Assembly: GCF_902167145.1 (NCBI RefSeq)
Contig: NC_050100.1
Location: forward strand, 199,367,974-199,431,973
Origin: Zea mays
Taxonomy: Eukaryota; Streptophyta; Magnoliopsida; Poales; Poaceae
Direction of reading: 5' to 3'
DNA length: 64,000 nucleotides
Shown here in pieces: positions 53,291 through 63,155 of this stretch. Each line of letters begins with the position of its first letter. Position 1 is the first letter of the stretch. A program made the position numbers and the translations under genes. The notes below the pieces were generated by a model. It was not told where the DNA came from, searched no databases, and saw only the letters and a list, made by a program, of their open reading frames with translations.

Positions 53291-54976
53291 CTCAGGGCCA
53301 TTCAATGGCCTCCTAACTTCAAGGTATCCAACGTCGACAAATATGAACCTAAGCAGGATCCAGGAAGCTGGCTGTCCGTCTACACCACTGCTGCTCGAGC
53401 TGCCGGGGCGACCGAGGACGTAATGACTGCATACTTACCCATTGTCCTCGGGCAAGACGCGCTGCAATGGCTAAGACATCTACCCCGACACTGCATCGAC
53501 GACTGGGGCGACTTCAGTCGACGCTTCACCGCCAACTTTCAGTCCCTCTCCGACAAACCGGTGCAACCATGGGACCTCAAATCCATCAAGCGCCGGGGGG
53601 ACAAAACTCTCCGGTCGTACCTCAAAAGGTTCCGGACCATGAGAAATTGTATCCTCGAGGTCGCGGAGGCAGCAGTGATCGAGGATTTCTATAGAGGATC
53701 CAACGACTCGGCCTTCGTCTGTACCATACTACAGAAGGCGCCGACTACCTCCGAGCAACTGTTCCGGGAAGCCAACCTCTACATAACCGCCGACGAACGA
53801 GCCCAGGACCTCATCGGAGGAGCGAAGCCTGCACCAGCGGCACCACGACGCGATACGAACCAGCAACCCGACAAACGCTGGGAGAAGAGGCCTCGCGAAG
53901 AAGTTCATGCCGCCGGACCACCCGCCTCTCGCGCCCGGGGAGGACCTCGTGGAGGCGAACGCACGCTGGACGACATCCTCGACGCCCAGTGCCCATACCA
54001 CAAGGACATGCGCCACACCCTTCGGAACTGCAGAGACTTCAAGCACTCCGTCGGGCACGGCCGACCCTTCCAACCTCTACCTCCTCCTCTGCCGCGGGGA
54101 GGACCAGGAGAACCGCGACAACCCCAGCAACAGGAGGAGGGAGGAGGTGGAGCCTTCCCGCGCGTCGACAGAGAGGTCAACGTCATCTTCGGCGGACACG
54201 GATCGCAGGAGAACAGAAGACAACAAAAGCTCAACGATCACCAAATATTGGTGGCGACCACCGGTCCTCCCGCTCCATACCGATGGTCGGAGCACCCGAT
54301 CACCTTCACTCGGGCAGATCAGTGGCTTAACTTCGACCACCCAGGCAAATACCCGCTCCTCGTCGATCCGGTGATCCGAGAGAGCAGGGTGAAGAAGGTA
54401 TTAGTGGACGGGGGGAGCAGCATCAACATCACCTTCCCCCGGACACTCCAAGGCTTGGGAGTTCACCTCAAAGAGCTCCACGAGTCAGATACTCCCTTCT
54501 TTGGCATCGTGCCGACTGAAGGAGAATACCCGCTGGGCCACATCTACATGCCGGTCACCTTCGGAACCCCGGAGAACTACAGAACCGAGTTCCTAAGGTT
54601 CGAAGTGGCAAAATTCGACTGCGGGTACAACGCCATCATCGGGAGGCCTGGATTGGCGAAGTTCATGGCCATTCCACATTACACATACATGATATTGAAG
54701 ATGCCAGGACCGCAAGGGATCATAACTGTGCGCGGTGACTTCCAAGGCGCCGCAGAATGTTTCCGAGTGGCCATCCAGGCGGCCCTCACCACCAATCCAT
54801 CGGCGACTTCTTCTGTACGGGCGGACTCTAAGCCTGAGGAAGACCTTGCAGTACCTACAAATGAAGCTCAAGCCGCGACCTCTATGCGGCCGACTGAAGA
54901 AACTAAAAGGATCAACCTCGGGTTCGCTGATGAACGCAAGACCGCCATCATCAGCTCCAGCCTGGACGACAAATAG
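53270..54976 (+). pseudogene. gag-pol: gag core with zinc-knuckle-like motif, and aspartic protease
   Basis: A 568-residue open frame. Residues ~50-175 match the retrotransposon gag domain, with the hallmark segments ALQWLRHLP, DDWGDFSRRF and LRSYLKRFRTMRN. Residues 241-254 hold a knuckle-like Cys-x2-His-x4-His-x4-Cys motif, used by gag proteins to bind RNA. A Gly/Pro/Gln-rich linker follows. Residues ~340-490 are the retropepsin-like protease: the catalytic Asp is at 380 in VLVDGGSS, with AIIGRPGL at 455-462 as the second conserved block. This enzyme would cut the gag-pol polyprotein. The frame ends in a TAG at 54974-54976, in the linker before reverse transcriptase, and the upstream gag lies in another frame. 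The 53270 start is only where the open frame begins, not a real initiation site. Confidence 0.88.
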
Positions 54977-55016
54977 GAAAGCGCGATCATCCAGTTTCTG
55001 CAAGTTAACCAAGATA

Positions 55017-55874
55017 TTCGCATGGCAACCTGCGGATATGCCGGGAGTCCCGAGAGAACTGGCCGAGCACAAACTGAAGGTCTACCCCCAGGCGAGGCCT
55101 ATTCGACAAAAGTTACGTCGTTTTACGCCCGACAAAAGAGAGGCCATTCGCACTGAGCTGACTCGCTTGGTCGTGGCTGGATTTATTAGAGAGGTGTTAC
55201 ATCCCGAGTGGTTAGCCAACCCTGTTCTTGTACTCAAAAAGAATAAAGTGGATTGGCGCATGTGCGTCGACTATACGGATCTCAACAAACACTGTCCAAA
55301 GGATCCCTTCGGGCTCCCTAGGATAGATCAGGTGGTAGATTCCACTGCTGGATGTTCTGTGCTGTCCTTCTTGGATTGGTACTCTGGGTATCACCAGATT
55401 AGCCTGGCGAAAGAAGACGAGGAAAAAACAGCGTTCATCACTCCGTTCGGTGCTTTCTGCTATACCTCCATGTTGTTCGGCCTAAAAAATGCTGGAGCAA
55501 CTTATCAGAGAGCTATTCAAACATGCTTAGCCAATCACTGGGGCAAGCGTGTGGAAGCTTATGTGGATGACGTGGTAATCAAAACAGAAAATTCAGAAAA
55601 TTTCATTGAAGATTTACAGCTGGTTTTCAACAGTCTACGGCGATATCGATGGAAGCTTAATCCCGAAAAATGTGTCTTTGGGGTACCAGCAGGAAAGTTA
55701 CTCGGGTTTATTGTCAGCCACCGGGGAATTGAAGCTAATCCAGAAAAGATCGAAGCTATCATGAAGATGGAGGCACCACGATCACAAAAAAAAGTTCAAA
55801 GACTTACCGGATGTATGACAGCCCTGAGCAGATTCATATCTAGGCTGGGAGAAAAAGGCCTACCATTTTTATAA
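55017..55874 (+). pseudogene. pol: Reverse transcriptase domain of pol
   Basis: The frame changes at about 55016, and from FAWQPADMPG onward a continuous gypsy-type reverse transcriptase is readable. Conserved blocks in order: VDWRMCVDYTDLNKHCPKD, SFLDWYSGYHQI with the first catalytic Asp, TAFITPFGAFCY, MLFGLKNAGATYQR, then YVDD at 55560-55571 with the other two catalytic Asp residues, and KLLGFIVSHRGIEANPEK. It would copy the element RNA into DNA in the cytoplasmic particle. All three catalytic residues are present. The frame closes at TAA 55872-55874, just past a run of five T at 55866-55870, while the following domain is in the next frame, so a one-base slip in that run is likely. The domain itself looks complete. 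Confidence 0.92.
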
Positions 55875-56400
55875 GTTACTCAAGAAGGTGGACAAGTTTC
55901 AGTGGACTTCAGAAGCACAGGAAGCCCTAGACGCATTGAAAAAGTTCTTGACAACGCCACCAGTGCTGAAACCGCCACGACGGGCCACGTCGACTCAACC
56001 AGCTGAAGATTTGCTGCTGTATATCTCTTGCACGACTCACGTGGTGATCACCGCGTTAGTAGTCGAGCGAGCAGAAGAAGGAATGCCTACCCAGTGCAAC
56101 ATCCTGTTTATTTCATCAGTGAAGTTCTGGGTCCCTCGAAGAAAAAATACCCTCAAGTTCAGAAGCTATTATATGCAGTACTTCTAACTGCACGCAAACT
56201 ACGTCACTACTTCGACGACCACAAAGTCATAGTAGTCACTGGTTTTCCGATAGGGGATATTCTTCACAACAAAGAAGCCATTGACAGAATAGCCAAGTGG
56301 GCTTGCGAGCTGGGATCTCATGACATTGAATTTCGACCTCGCACTGCCATCAAAACTCAAACACTGGTTGATTTCGTATCAGAGTGGACTAAACAACAAG
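55875..56400 (+). pseudogene. pol: First RNase H domain (gypsy type), frameshifted
   Basis: After the RT, the segments DKFQWTSEAQEALDALKKF and LLLYISCTTHVVITALVVE are in one frame to about 56095; then PVYFISEVLGPSKKKYPQVQ, RKLRHYFDDHKVIVVTGFP and HDIEFRPRTAIKTQTLVDF continue in another. Together they match the RNase H region that follows RT in all Ty3/gypsy elements, which would degrade RNA in the RNA-DNA hybrid. The break near 56095 is a single-base change in the ACCCAGTGCAACATCC stretch. In the Tat lineage this copy is generally diverged because a second RNase H is present. That fits, although catalytic residues here cannot be assigned with certainty. Confidence 0.8.
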
Positions 56401-57005
56401 TACCAGATAACCTAGAAACTGCAGAAGTATGGCGAATGTATTTTGATGGCTCGTTAAAGCTGCAGGGAGCAGGCGCGGGGATCCTCTTTACCGCACCTGG
56501 AGGCGAGCACCTCAGATATGCCCTCCAGTTGTTATTTCCAGCCTCTAACAATGCAGCCGAATATGAAGCTCTGATTCATGGACTGAACATTGCTATATCA
56601 CTGGGCGTCAAGAGACTGATGGTATACGGAGATTCTCTGGTAGTCATAAGCCAGATAAACAAAGAATGGGATTGTTCGAGCGATTCAATGGGAAAATACT
56701 GCACCGCCGTCCGGAAACTAGAAAATAAATTTGAAGGTCTGGAATTTCACCATGTAGAGAGAGATCGAAACACGGCAGCTGATGTATTGTCCAAGCTAGG
56801 ATCCAGTCGAACTCAGGTCCCACCTGGAGTCTTCGTACAAGAAATACCACACCCAAGCATCTCACTGGATCAGGCAGAAGAATGTAATACCTTGAGCCAG
56901 CTAGAGTCAGATTCCGATGACTGGAGGAAGCCGATCATCAGATATATAAAGAATGAAGAGGAACCAGATGACAAAAATGCAGCCGAGTGCATCGCTAGAC
57001 AGTGA
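56401..57005 (+). pseudogene. pol: Second RNase H domain (archaeal-like type) and linker
   Basis: This frame is open from the first RNase H to TGA 57003-57005. The acidic residues of an RNase H fold are present: Asp at 56445-56447 in MYFDGSLKLQGAGAG, Glu in NNAAEYEALIHGL, Asp in VYGDSLVVISQ, and Asp in RNTAADVLSKL. A second, archaeal-like RNase H next to integrase is an established mark of the plant Tat lineage, thought to take over RNA cleavage. The ~70 residues after VLSKLGSSR are acidic linker leading to integrase. The TGA separates this from integrase in the same frame. Confidence 0.85.
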
Positions 57006-58160
57006 GCTCACTACACGCTCATTGGGGAAACACTATACAGAAGAGGTGCATCGGGCGTCCTCATGAAATGCATTCTCTCATCTACTGGGAAGCAACTTCT
57101 GGATGAGGTCCATGCTGGGCAATGTGGAATACACGCAGCATCCAAGATGCTAGTCGGGAAAGTCTTCAGGTCGGGATTCTATTGGCCAACAGCAAAAAGT
57201 GATGTAGCCGAGTTAGTTCAGAGGTGCGAAGCCTGCTAGTACTTGTCAAAACAACAACATCTACCAGCGCAACAATTGCAGACCATACCAGTAACTTGGC
57301 CATTCGCATGCTGGGGACTGGATATGATTGGACCTTTCAAGAAAGCTCAAGGAGGATACACTCATATACTGGTAGCAATCGACAAATTCACTAAATGGAT
57401 AGAGTTCAAACCCATTGCTTCTTTAACTACAGCTAAGGCCGTGGAATTCATACAAGACATAATATTCAGATTCGGGATACCAAATAGTATCATAACTGAC
57501 CTAGGATCCAACTTCACAAGTTCAGAGTTCTTCGATTTCTGCGAGCAAAAGAGCATTCAGATCAAATATGCTTCGGTGGCACACCCAAGAGCCAACGGGC
57601 AGGTTGAACGAGCTAACGGGATGATATTAGAGGCACTCAGGAAAAAAGTATTCGATAAAAATGAAAAGTTCGCAGGAAAGTGGATAAGGGAGTTGCCCTA
57701 CGTCGTTTAGAGCCTAAGAACTCAACCTAGTCGAGCTCTGCATGGAAATACTCCTTTCTTCATGGTCTTTGGTTCAGAGGCAGTACTACCTGCTGATCTC
57801 AAATTTGGGGCACCAAGGTTGATCTTTGAAAACGTAGCAGAAGTTGAGGCTTCCATGCTGGAGGATGTTGATGTACTCGAAGAAGAACGGCTGAACACGG
57901 TAATTCAATCAGCACGGTACCAACAAACTCTAAGGCGCTATCACAATACGACCATCCGACGTCGATCTTTCACAGTGGGAGATCTCGTCCTCCGCCGAAT
58001 TCTAACGGGGGAGGGACGGCACAAGTTGTCACCTCTATGGGAAGGACCATTCATAGTAGCAGAAGTCACTCGGCCGGGATCATATCGTCTCACTCAGATG
58101 GACGGCACGGAAATTGAGAACTCATGGAAAATAGAACACCTCAGGAAGTTTTACCCCTAA
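57006..58160 (+). pseudogene. pol: Integrase domain of pol (two internal stops)
   Basis: The integrase reads in one frame from just after TGA 57003-57005 to the natural stop at 58158-58160. The N-terminal zinc finger (DEVHAGQCGIHAASKM ... VQRCEAC) is followed directly by TAG at 57237-57239. The core shows Asp in FACWGLDMIGPF, the second Asp in IPNSIITDLGSNF and Glu in ANGQVERANGM, the DDE triad that joins element DNA to the target. The residue after the second Asp is Leu where Asn is usual. A second TAG at 57708-57710 follows LPYVV. The C-terminal part (VFGSEAVLPADL ... LSPLWEGPFIVAEVTRPGSY ... KIEHLRKFYP) has a GPY/F-type module and no chromodomain. Confidence 0.9.
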
Positions 58161-58271
58161 CTGTATCTCAAAATCTATCGGGACAACAATGTACTCTGTA
58201 AAATGGGAAATATATCATCAATAAAAAGACCTCAAGAATACTCAAATTGTTCATGGTCGACATGCATTCTT

Positions 58272-58800
58272 ACTTAACTCGGGGTGACCACTATGCCTGC
58301 TAACGGAGCAATCGGCTTAAGTCGGCAACGACTTAAGACGGTGCAACATGCTCACGTTTACTTAACTCGGGGTGACCACTATGCCCTGCTAATGGAGCAA
58401 TCGGCTTAAGTCAGCAATGACTTAAGACGGTGCAACATGCTCACGCTTACTTAACTCGGGGTGACCACTATGCCCTGCTAACGGAGCAATCGGCTTAAGT
58501 CAGCAACGACTGAAGACGGTGCAACATGCTCGCGCTTACTTAACTCGGGGTGACCACTATGCCCTGCTAACGGAGCAATCGACTTAAGTCGGCAACGTTT
58601 GAAGACGGTGCAACATGCTCGCGCTTACTTAACTCGGGGTGACCACTATGCCCTGCTAACGGAGCAATCGACTTAAGTCGGCGATGACTTAAGACGGTGC
58701 CACATGCTCGCGCTTGCTTAACTCGGGGTGGCCACTAAAAAGAGCGATCGGTTTGAGTTAATACTAACTTAAACTGGCGCAGCACACTCGGCGCGCATAC
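58272..58800. repeat. 89-bp tandem array with a hairpin in each unit
   Basis: Starting about 110 bases after the pol stop, units begin ACTTAACTCGGGGTGACCAC at 58272, 58360, 58449, 58538 and 58627 and, slightly changed, at 58716. The spacing is 89 bp, with 88 once where a C is missing. A degraded further part runs to about 58800. Each unit contains an inverted repeat around a GCAA-type loop: CTTAAGTCG/CGACTTAAG at 58316-58337 in unit 1 and CTTAAGTCA/TGACTTAAG at 58405-58426 in unit 2. The array lies just past the 3' end of the antisense gene. Role unknown. Confidence 0.9.
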
Positions 58801-58997
58801 AATTACTCATCTAGGGGCGGCCTCTATGTCCCATGAAGAAGTCTCGAAATCATCACACAACATTTTACTTCTGCAAATTTAGATACTGCTGAATTCTAAA
58901 CAATAGGAGAATAATAGTAGCATTCAATATTAAGCAGGTGTACTCTAACAAAATATCCAAGCACGTTAACCGCGTGCTCAAAGCACGCAATGTTTTT
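58801..58997. other. Spacer between the 89-bp array and the antisense gene end
   Basis: This is AT-richer sequence with no open frame or motif I recognise. On the minus strand it would be the 3' untranslated region of the antisense gene. Confidence 0.4.
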
Positions 58998-59944
58998 CTA
59001 TTTTGCAACATTCTTCTCAGGAGCAACCGACAAAGAAGGGCGACTTGAGGAATCAGGAGCAGCGTTCACATCAGCCCTTATGTCGTCGGGGACAATCACA
59101 CCAGGTCTCCTCATCAAGATCCGCCCTGCGCAAATGGCTTTATCCATAGCTCTATCGCGCTGGGCCCTCGGTGTAGCGGAAGTTTCCTCAGCAACCTTGA
59201 CAGCCAACTGAGCGGTCTCTAGCTCCTGGGCGATGGACTTCTTGGAAGCACGCAGTTCCTTGATGACAACATCTTTAGCTGATATCAACTCCCTGAGGCG
59301 AATCACGTCGTCCAAGGATTCCTGCAGCTTATAACGATGATTGTCTAACTCCTCCATGGTGAAGCGATGACCCCTCTCCAAGATGATCAACGAGTTGCTA
59401 GAAGCACGATATAACCTGTCGAGATTGTCACGAGAAGTAACAAGGGCACGTTTTTCTTCCTGCAAACAAGAATCAGCTCCTTCAAACGTCAACCAAGCAA
59501 TAAGAACACAGCAAAACAAAGCCCAGATTTTCAGGTCACCTTTTTCAGAATCGAGCTGAGCGCGGAGAGTAGAGTTCAGCACGTTAGCATCATTCAGAAC
59601 AGCAGAAACCTGGGCTAGCTCAGTCTGACCTTGGGAATACTTTTCCTCAAGATCGGAACACCGCCGGACCAGTTCAGCATGACTTTGGGAATGCTTTTCT
59701 TCAAGAACATAATACTGCCAGGCCATATCTGGCGAAGAAACAGTCAAGCAAAAGGGTTAAAGTAAGAAGCAGTTTAATAAGGTAGCCAAAAGGAAGCAGA
59801 AAAGCACTAACCAGCATTCGCCGCCTCTAAGTCAGAAACACGCTGCTGAAGCAGCAACGGATTCCAACGCGCCAGAGACGAAGCTCCTTCTAGAACAGAA
59901 GCACCCTGCAACTTCAGCTGACTAGCCATCCCATCCACCAATGC
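58998..59944 (-). pseudogene. Antisense gene, 3' exons (coiled-coil C-terminus, spliced)
   Basis: On the minus strand an exon at 59944-59812 (133 nt, starting ALVDGMASQL) ends at donor GTTAGT. An 83-nt intron (59811-59729) ends GCCAG, and the next exon starts at 59728 (MAWQYYVLEEKHSQ). The one leftover base of the first exon and two of the second make one codon, so the phase matches. The upstream intron ends ATATCAG at 59945. A further likely intron (about 59541 to 59461, GTGACC...TTTGCAG) interrupts the last part; splicing it here leaves a one-base phase mismatch next to a run of A, perhaps a further mutation. The protein is a long coiled coil with LEEKHSQ/LEEKYSQ repeats, and ends in VIVPDDIRADVN and PEKNVAK before a stop at 58998-59000. 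Function unknown. Confidence 0.75.
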
Positions 59945-59999
59945 CTGATATTAAGAACAGATGAGTATAATAACAACAGTTTATCCGATGTAAAAGTCA

Positions 60000-61364
60000 G
60001 ACTAGGATAAACCATAATATCTGGAGGTTGGAGAAGAATGAGGAAACCCCCAAATCGTGAGAGATCAACTGATGGCTCGGCGAAGGATCACCACCCGGAG
60101 CAACTTGCAACGAATCAGCAGGAACCAATTCAGTGTCATGAGCAGAACCCAAAGCTTTGTCGTCAGGTACGCTAGCCTCTAAAGCGACTCCTTGACCAAA
60201 GGCTTGGGCTACCACCATGCAACCAGAATGTGGAGGAGACCCCACGTGAACATCCATGGAAGAACAAGAGGGAGAACCCGCTCGGACACCCTCGGGGGCT
60301 GGGTCATAGTTTGCGCCACCCATTCGAGCCGGATCGTCTCCGGCAACACCCTCGGGGGCTGGGTTGCAGTTTGCGTTACCCATCCGAGCCGAGTCACCCC
60401 CGGCAACACCCTCGGAGGCTGGGTGAGCGCCAACAACATCCTTGAGGGCCGAGTTCTTTGCAGCAGCCACCTCTAAGGCTGAAGGTCCCTCAGTCACTTC
60501 CATGGGAGCAGGACAATCCAAGTCAGCTTCCTGACCATCAAGACCGCGCTCCAAGGTCGATGAGGCGCGGGACGCTGCCCGAGATGACCCCAACCCGGCG
60601 TCGAACACACCAGCACAAACATCCATCGCGTCACCATCCGCCGGTTCTGATAACAGATCCTCTGGAACCATATCTTCAAGAGTTTGATCAAAGTTTGCCA
60701 GAGATAATTCTTGTAGACCAATGAGGGCAGACAAAGCAGGAGAAGGAACTCCACTACTTTCCCCACTGGCTACGTAGTGCCGACTGTTCTTCCGAATCAG
60801 AGGGATTTCATCTTCTTCTTCCTCCTCATTTTCATCAGCAACACGGACAACACACCCATTGGGGTCAGCGTCAGATGGGTCGCACCCATTGGGGTCAGCG
60901 TCAGTAAAATCAGGCACAGGCACTTCCTCAGCAGCAGGAGCCGAAGGACCAGCATCATGATCCAAGCTAGACACTCGCCGAAGACGTCTCTTCTTCTTTT
61001 TCTGCCCATCAGCAGGAGAAGCAGGCTGATCGGCTTGGCAAGGGCGTTTCGTGCGAACACTGACAGGCCTCTGAATATCCAAGGCTTTACTAGCTTCTGG
61101 GAGAGGCACCACCGTCAATGTTCCAGCAGGAGCGGCATCAGAAGAATCCTCGGCTAACATGTTAAGCATAGCACTTATCTCTGCATCACTGGGATCCAAA
61201 GGCACCTCAAAGTGAACCTGTCGTTCATCATCAGGAATTTCTCCAAGCAAAGCAACCAAAGCACTAACTTCTTCGGCAAAGGGTCGCACTCTAAGGCCCA
61301 AACCGCCATCACCAGCAGGAGGATTTGACACGAAATGGGTAAAGGCCTTGGAAGGAGGCAAGTT
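60000..61364 (-). pseudogene. Antisense gene, central acidic region
   Basis: Read on the minus strand, this frame continues the N-terminal domain after a TAG at 61365-61367 and stays open to about 59997. It is rich in Asp, Glu, Ala, Pro and Ser, with a basic patch QKKKKRRLRR near residues 125-134, counted from 61361, that could be a nuclear localisation signal. Internal repeats are visible: a 60-bp repeat at 60301-60360 and 60361-60420 (PAPEGVAGDDPARMG type, 20 residues) and a 30-bp repeat near 60853-60912 (DADPNGC twice). The segment GEIPDDERQVHFEVPLDPSD is familiar from maize proteins annotated as 'putative gypsy type transposon'. The 5' splice site of the next intron is somewhere near 60000-60045; no candidate there is clearly best. 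Confidence 0.72.
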
Positions 61365-62275
61365 CTAGGCCGAGTAGGCAATAGGGGCACCAACATTTGA
61401 TATCTTGCCTCTCAGTATCATTTCGAGCCGGCTCACCAAGTCCGCAGCAGGAATTCTTCTATTGGTGACCCGGGTGGAGTCAGCTAGGCCTCGGTACAGA
61501 TAGGCTGGGTATGCCCTGTCCTTCAATGGCTGAACATTCTTGAAGACAAAGTCAGCAACCACAGCCTCTGCAGTCAGACCCCTCTCCTTCAACAGTCCAA
61601 CTTCAGCTAGCAGAACTCCTGCCTCAGCCACGTCCTAGTCTGTGGGGGATTCGGTCCAGCTCGGAGTGCGAACATCCGGCTGTCTCCCTGACCGTGGGGG
61701 GAGAGAATTTCCGTGATTCTCAACAATAAACCACTCCAAGCGCCATCCTTTAATGCTGTCTTTGAGGGGGATGTCGAGATAATCAGTTTTCCTTCCGCGG
61801 CGCATCTCCAAGCTCGCGCCCCCACCAGCTGATGCTGTCCTCCGGCCATCCCAGGCCGACAGTGATACAAATATTTCCACTGTCCAAAGTGTGACAGGAT
61901 GCCAAGAAAAGCCTCACATAAATGAACAAAGATGGAGATTTGTAGAATGGAATTAGGGTTTAGATGGGTCAGATTCAAGTGATAGAAATCAAGGAGACCA
62001 CGGAAAAAGGGGGAAATAGGAAGAGCGAGACCGCGGAGAAGAAAATGAACATATACAACGGATTCGTGGGTGTCCTCTATTGGAACAGTGACCCCATGGC
62101 AAATCCGCCAAGAACAGAGCTTCTTCGGAGGAAGAACCCCGATGGACACGAGATGGAGAAGATCAGACTCAGAAACAACAGATATATGGTTACCTGCGAA
62201 AGGCAACTGGCTGTTGGGATCGATGGGGGGAATGACAGCAACGGATGAACTTGATGCTTTCCGCTTGGGCACCAT
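61365..62275 (-). pseudogene. Antisense gene, N-terminal 'putative gypsy type transposon' domain
   Basis: The likely start is the ATG at 62275 (MVPKRKASSSS), on the strand opposite to gag-pol. The segments HESVVYVHFLLRGLALPIS, FFRGLLDFYHLNLTHLNPN and HLCEAFLGILSHFGQWKY match the domain catalogued as 'putative gypsy type transposon' (Pfam Transposase_28, PF04195, from memory). The domain is common in proteins carried antisense by grass gypsy elements and has no proven enzymatic role. Breaks: a one-base shift in a G run at 61819-61823, after which the frame continues with GGASLEMRRGRKTDYLDI; a TAG at 61635-61637 after RTPSWTESPTD; and a TAG at 61365-61367 after GAPIAYSA. An upstream in-frame ATG at 62476 exists, but that part lacks family resemblance. 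Confidence 0.8.
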
Positions 62276-62439
62276 CTCAATCTTGCCGGCGAGCGGAACG
62301 GAAGCAGTATCGCACGAACGCAAGGAAGGCTTGGAAGCAGAAAAGCAAGAACTAGGGCACGGAAAGCAGAGGCGCGCAACAATGCAGTGCACACGGGGTT
62401 TTCCTGGGCCAGATACCGTTTCCAGAAAGCGCCCAGTCA
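62276..62439. promoter_or_regulatory. Presumed 5' region of the antisense gene
   Basis: This stretch lies just upstream of the antisense ATG on the minus strand, between it and the 41-bp array. I see no clear TATA box in it, so the promoter position is unknown. It is listed to mark the gap, not as a proven site. Confidence 0.3.
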
Positions 62440-63000
62440 TCACCCGACGGTTATTTTTAAAATGCTGGACTGCCATGTCATCACTTAGCTGCTATTCCTA
62501 AAAAAGCTGGCGTGCCATGTCATCACTCGGCCGTTATTTCCAAAACGGCCGACGCGGCCCATTCTAACTCGGCTGTTACCTCTAAAACACCGACATCACC
62601 ATCAATCACTCGGCTGTTACCTCTAAAACGCCGACATCACAATAAGTCGCTCGGCCGTTACCTCTAAAACGCCGACGTTGCCGTCAATCACTCGGCTATT
62701 ACCTCTAAAACGCCGACATTGCCGTCAATCACTCGACTGTTACCTCTAAAACACCGACATTGCCATTAGTCACTCGGCTGATTACCTCTAAAACACCGGC
62801 GTCACATCCATCACTCGGTCGCTATAACTAAATTGGTAAGATAGCTCCAAAGGATTCGGCCGTTACTTCTAAAACGCCGGTATCATCAGCAATCGTTCGG
62901 TCGTTATCTCTAAAACACCCACACAGCCCACCGTAACTCGGCCGTCATTCCTAAAACAACGACGGGATTTCGGATGACTCGGCCGCAACCACCAAAGCGC
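62440..63000. repeat. 41-bp tandem array (14 phased units)
   Basis: Units with the core CTCGGCCGTTACCTCTAAAA and following CGCCGAC start at 62442, 62484, 62526, 62568, 62609, 62650, 62691, 62732, 62773, 62814, 62855, 62896, 62937 and 62978. Spacing is always 41 or 42 bp although the sequence varies. Many units have an imperfect inverted repeat (CGGC-GTT with AAC-GCCG). One is perfect over 9 bp with an 8-base loop: TCGGCCGTT/AACGGCCGA at 62527-62552. The array lies directly upstream of the antisense gene, read on the minus strand. Role unknown. Confidence 0.9.
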
Positions 63001-63155
63001 TATCATTACAAATAAGGCAATCAGAAATGTGATTCGATGATCACAGATACTCCTCGCGCATTGATAAGATTGGCGAGCAGCGAGAAAGCAGCATAACGCA
63101 TACAGAAGTGGAGACGAAATCATTTTTCATAAAAGGGAAGCTACAGAACTTACAA

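Noticed and set aside
52224..54340. Minus-strand and off-frame open frames over gag
   Set aside because: Shadows of a GC-rich coding region. The gag and protease motifs are in the plus-strand frame only.
61964..62501. Plus-strand open frames opposite the antisense gene
   Set aside because: They overlap the minus-strand domain that has recognisable family motifs, and show none themselves.
62869..63123. Minus-strand 84-residue open frame in and beside the 41-bp array
   Set aside because: It covers repeat units and spacer, with no family resemblance or start context.
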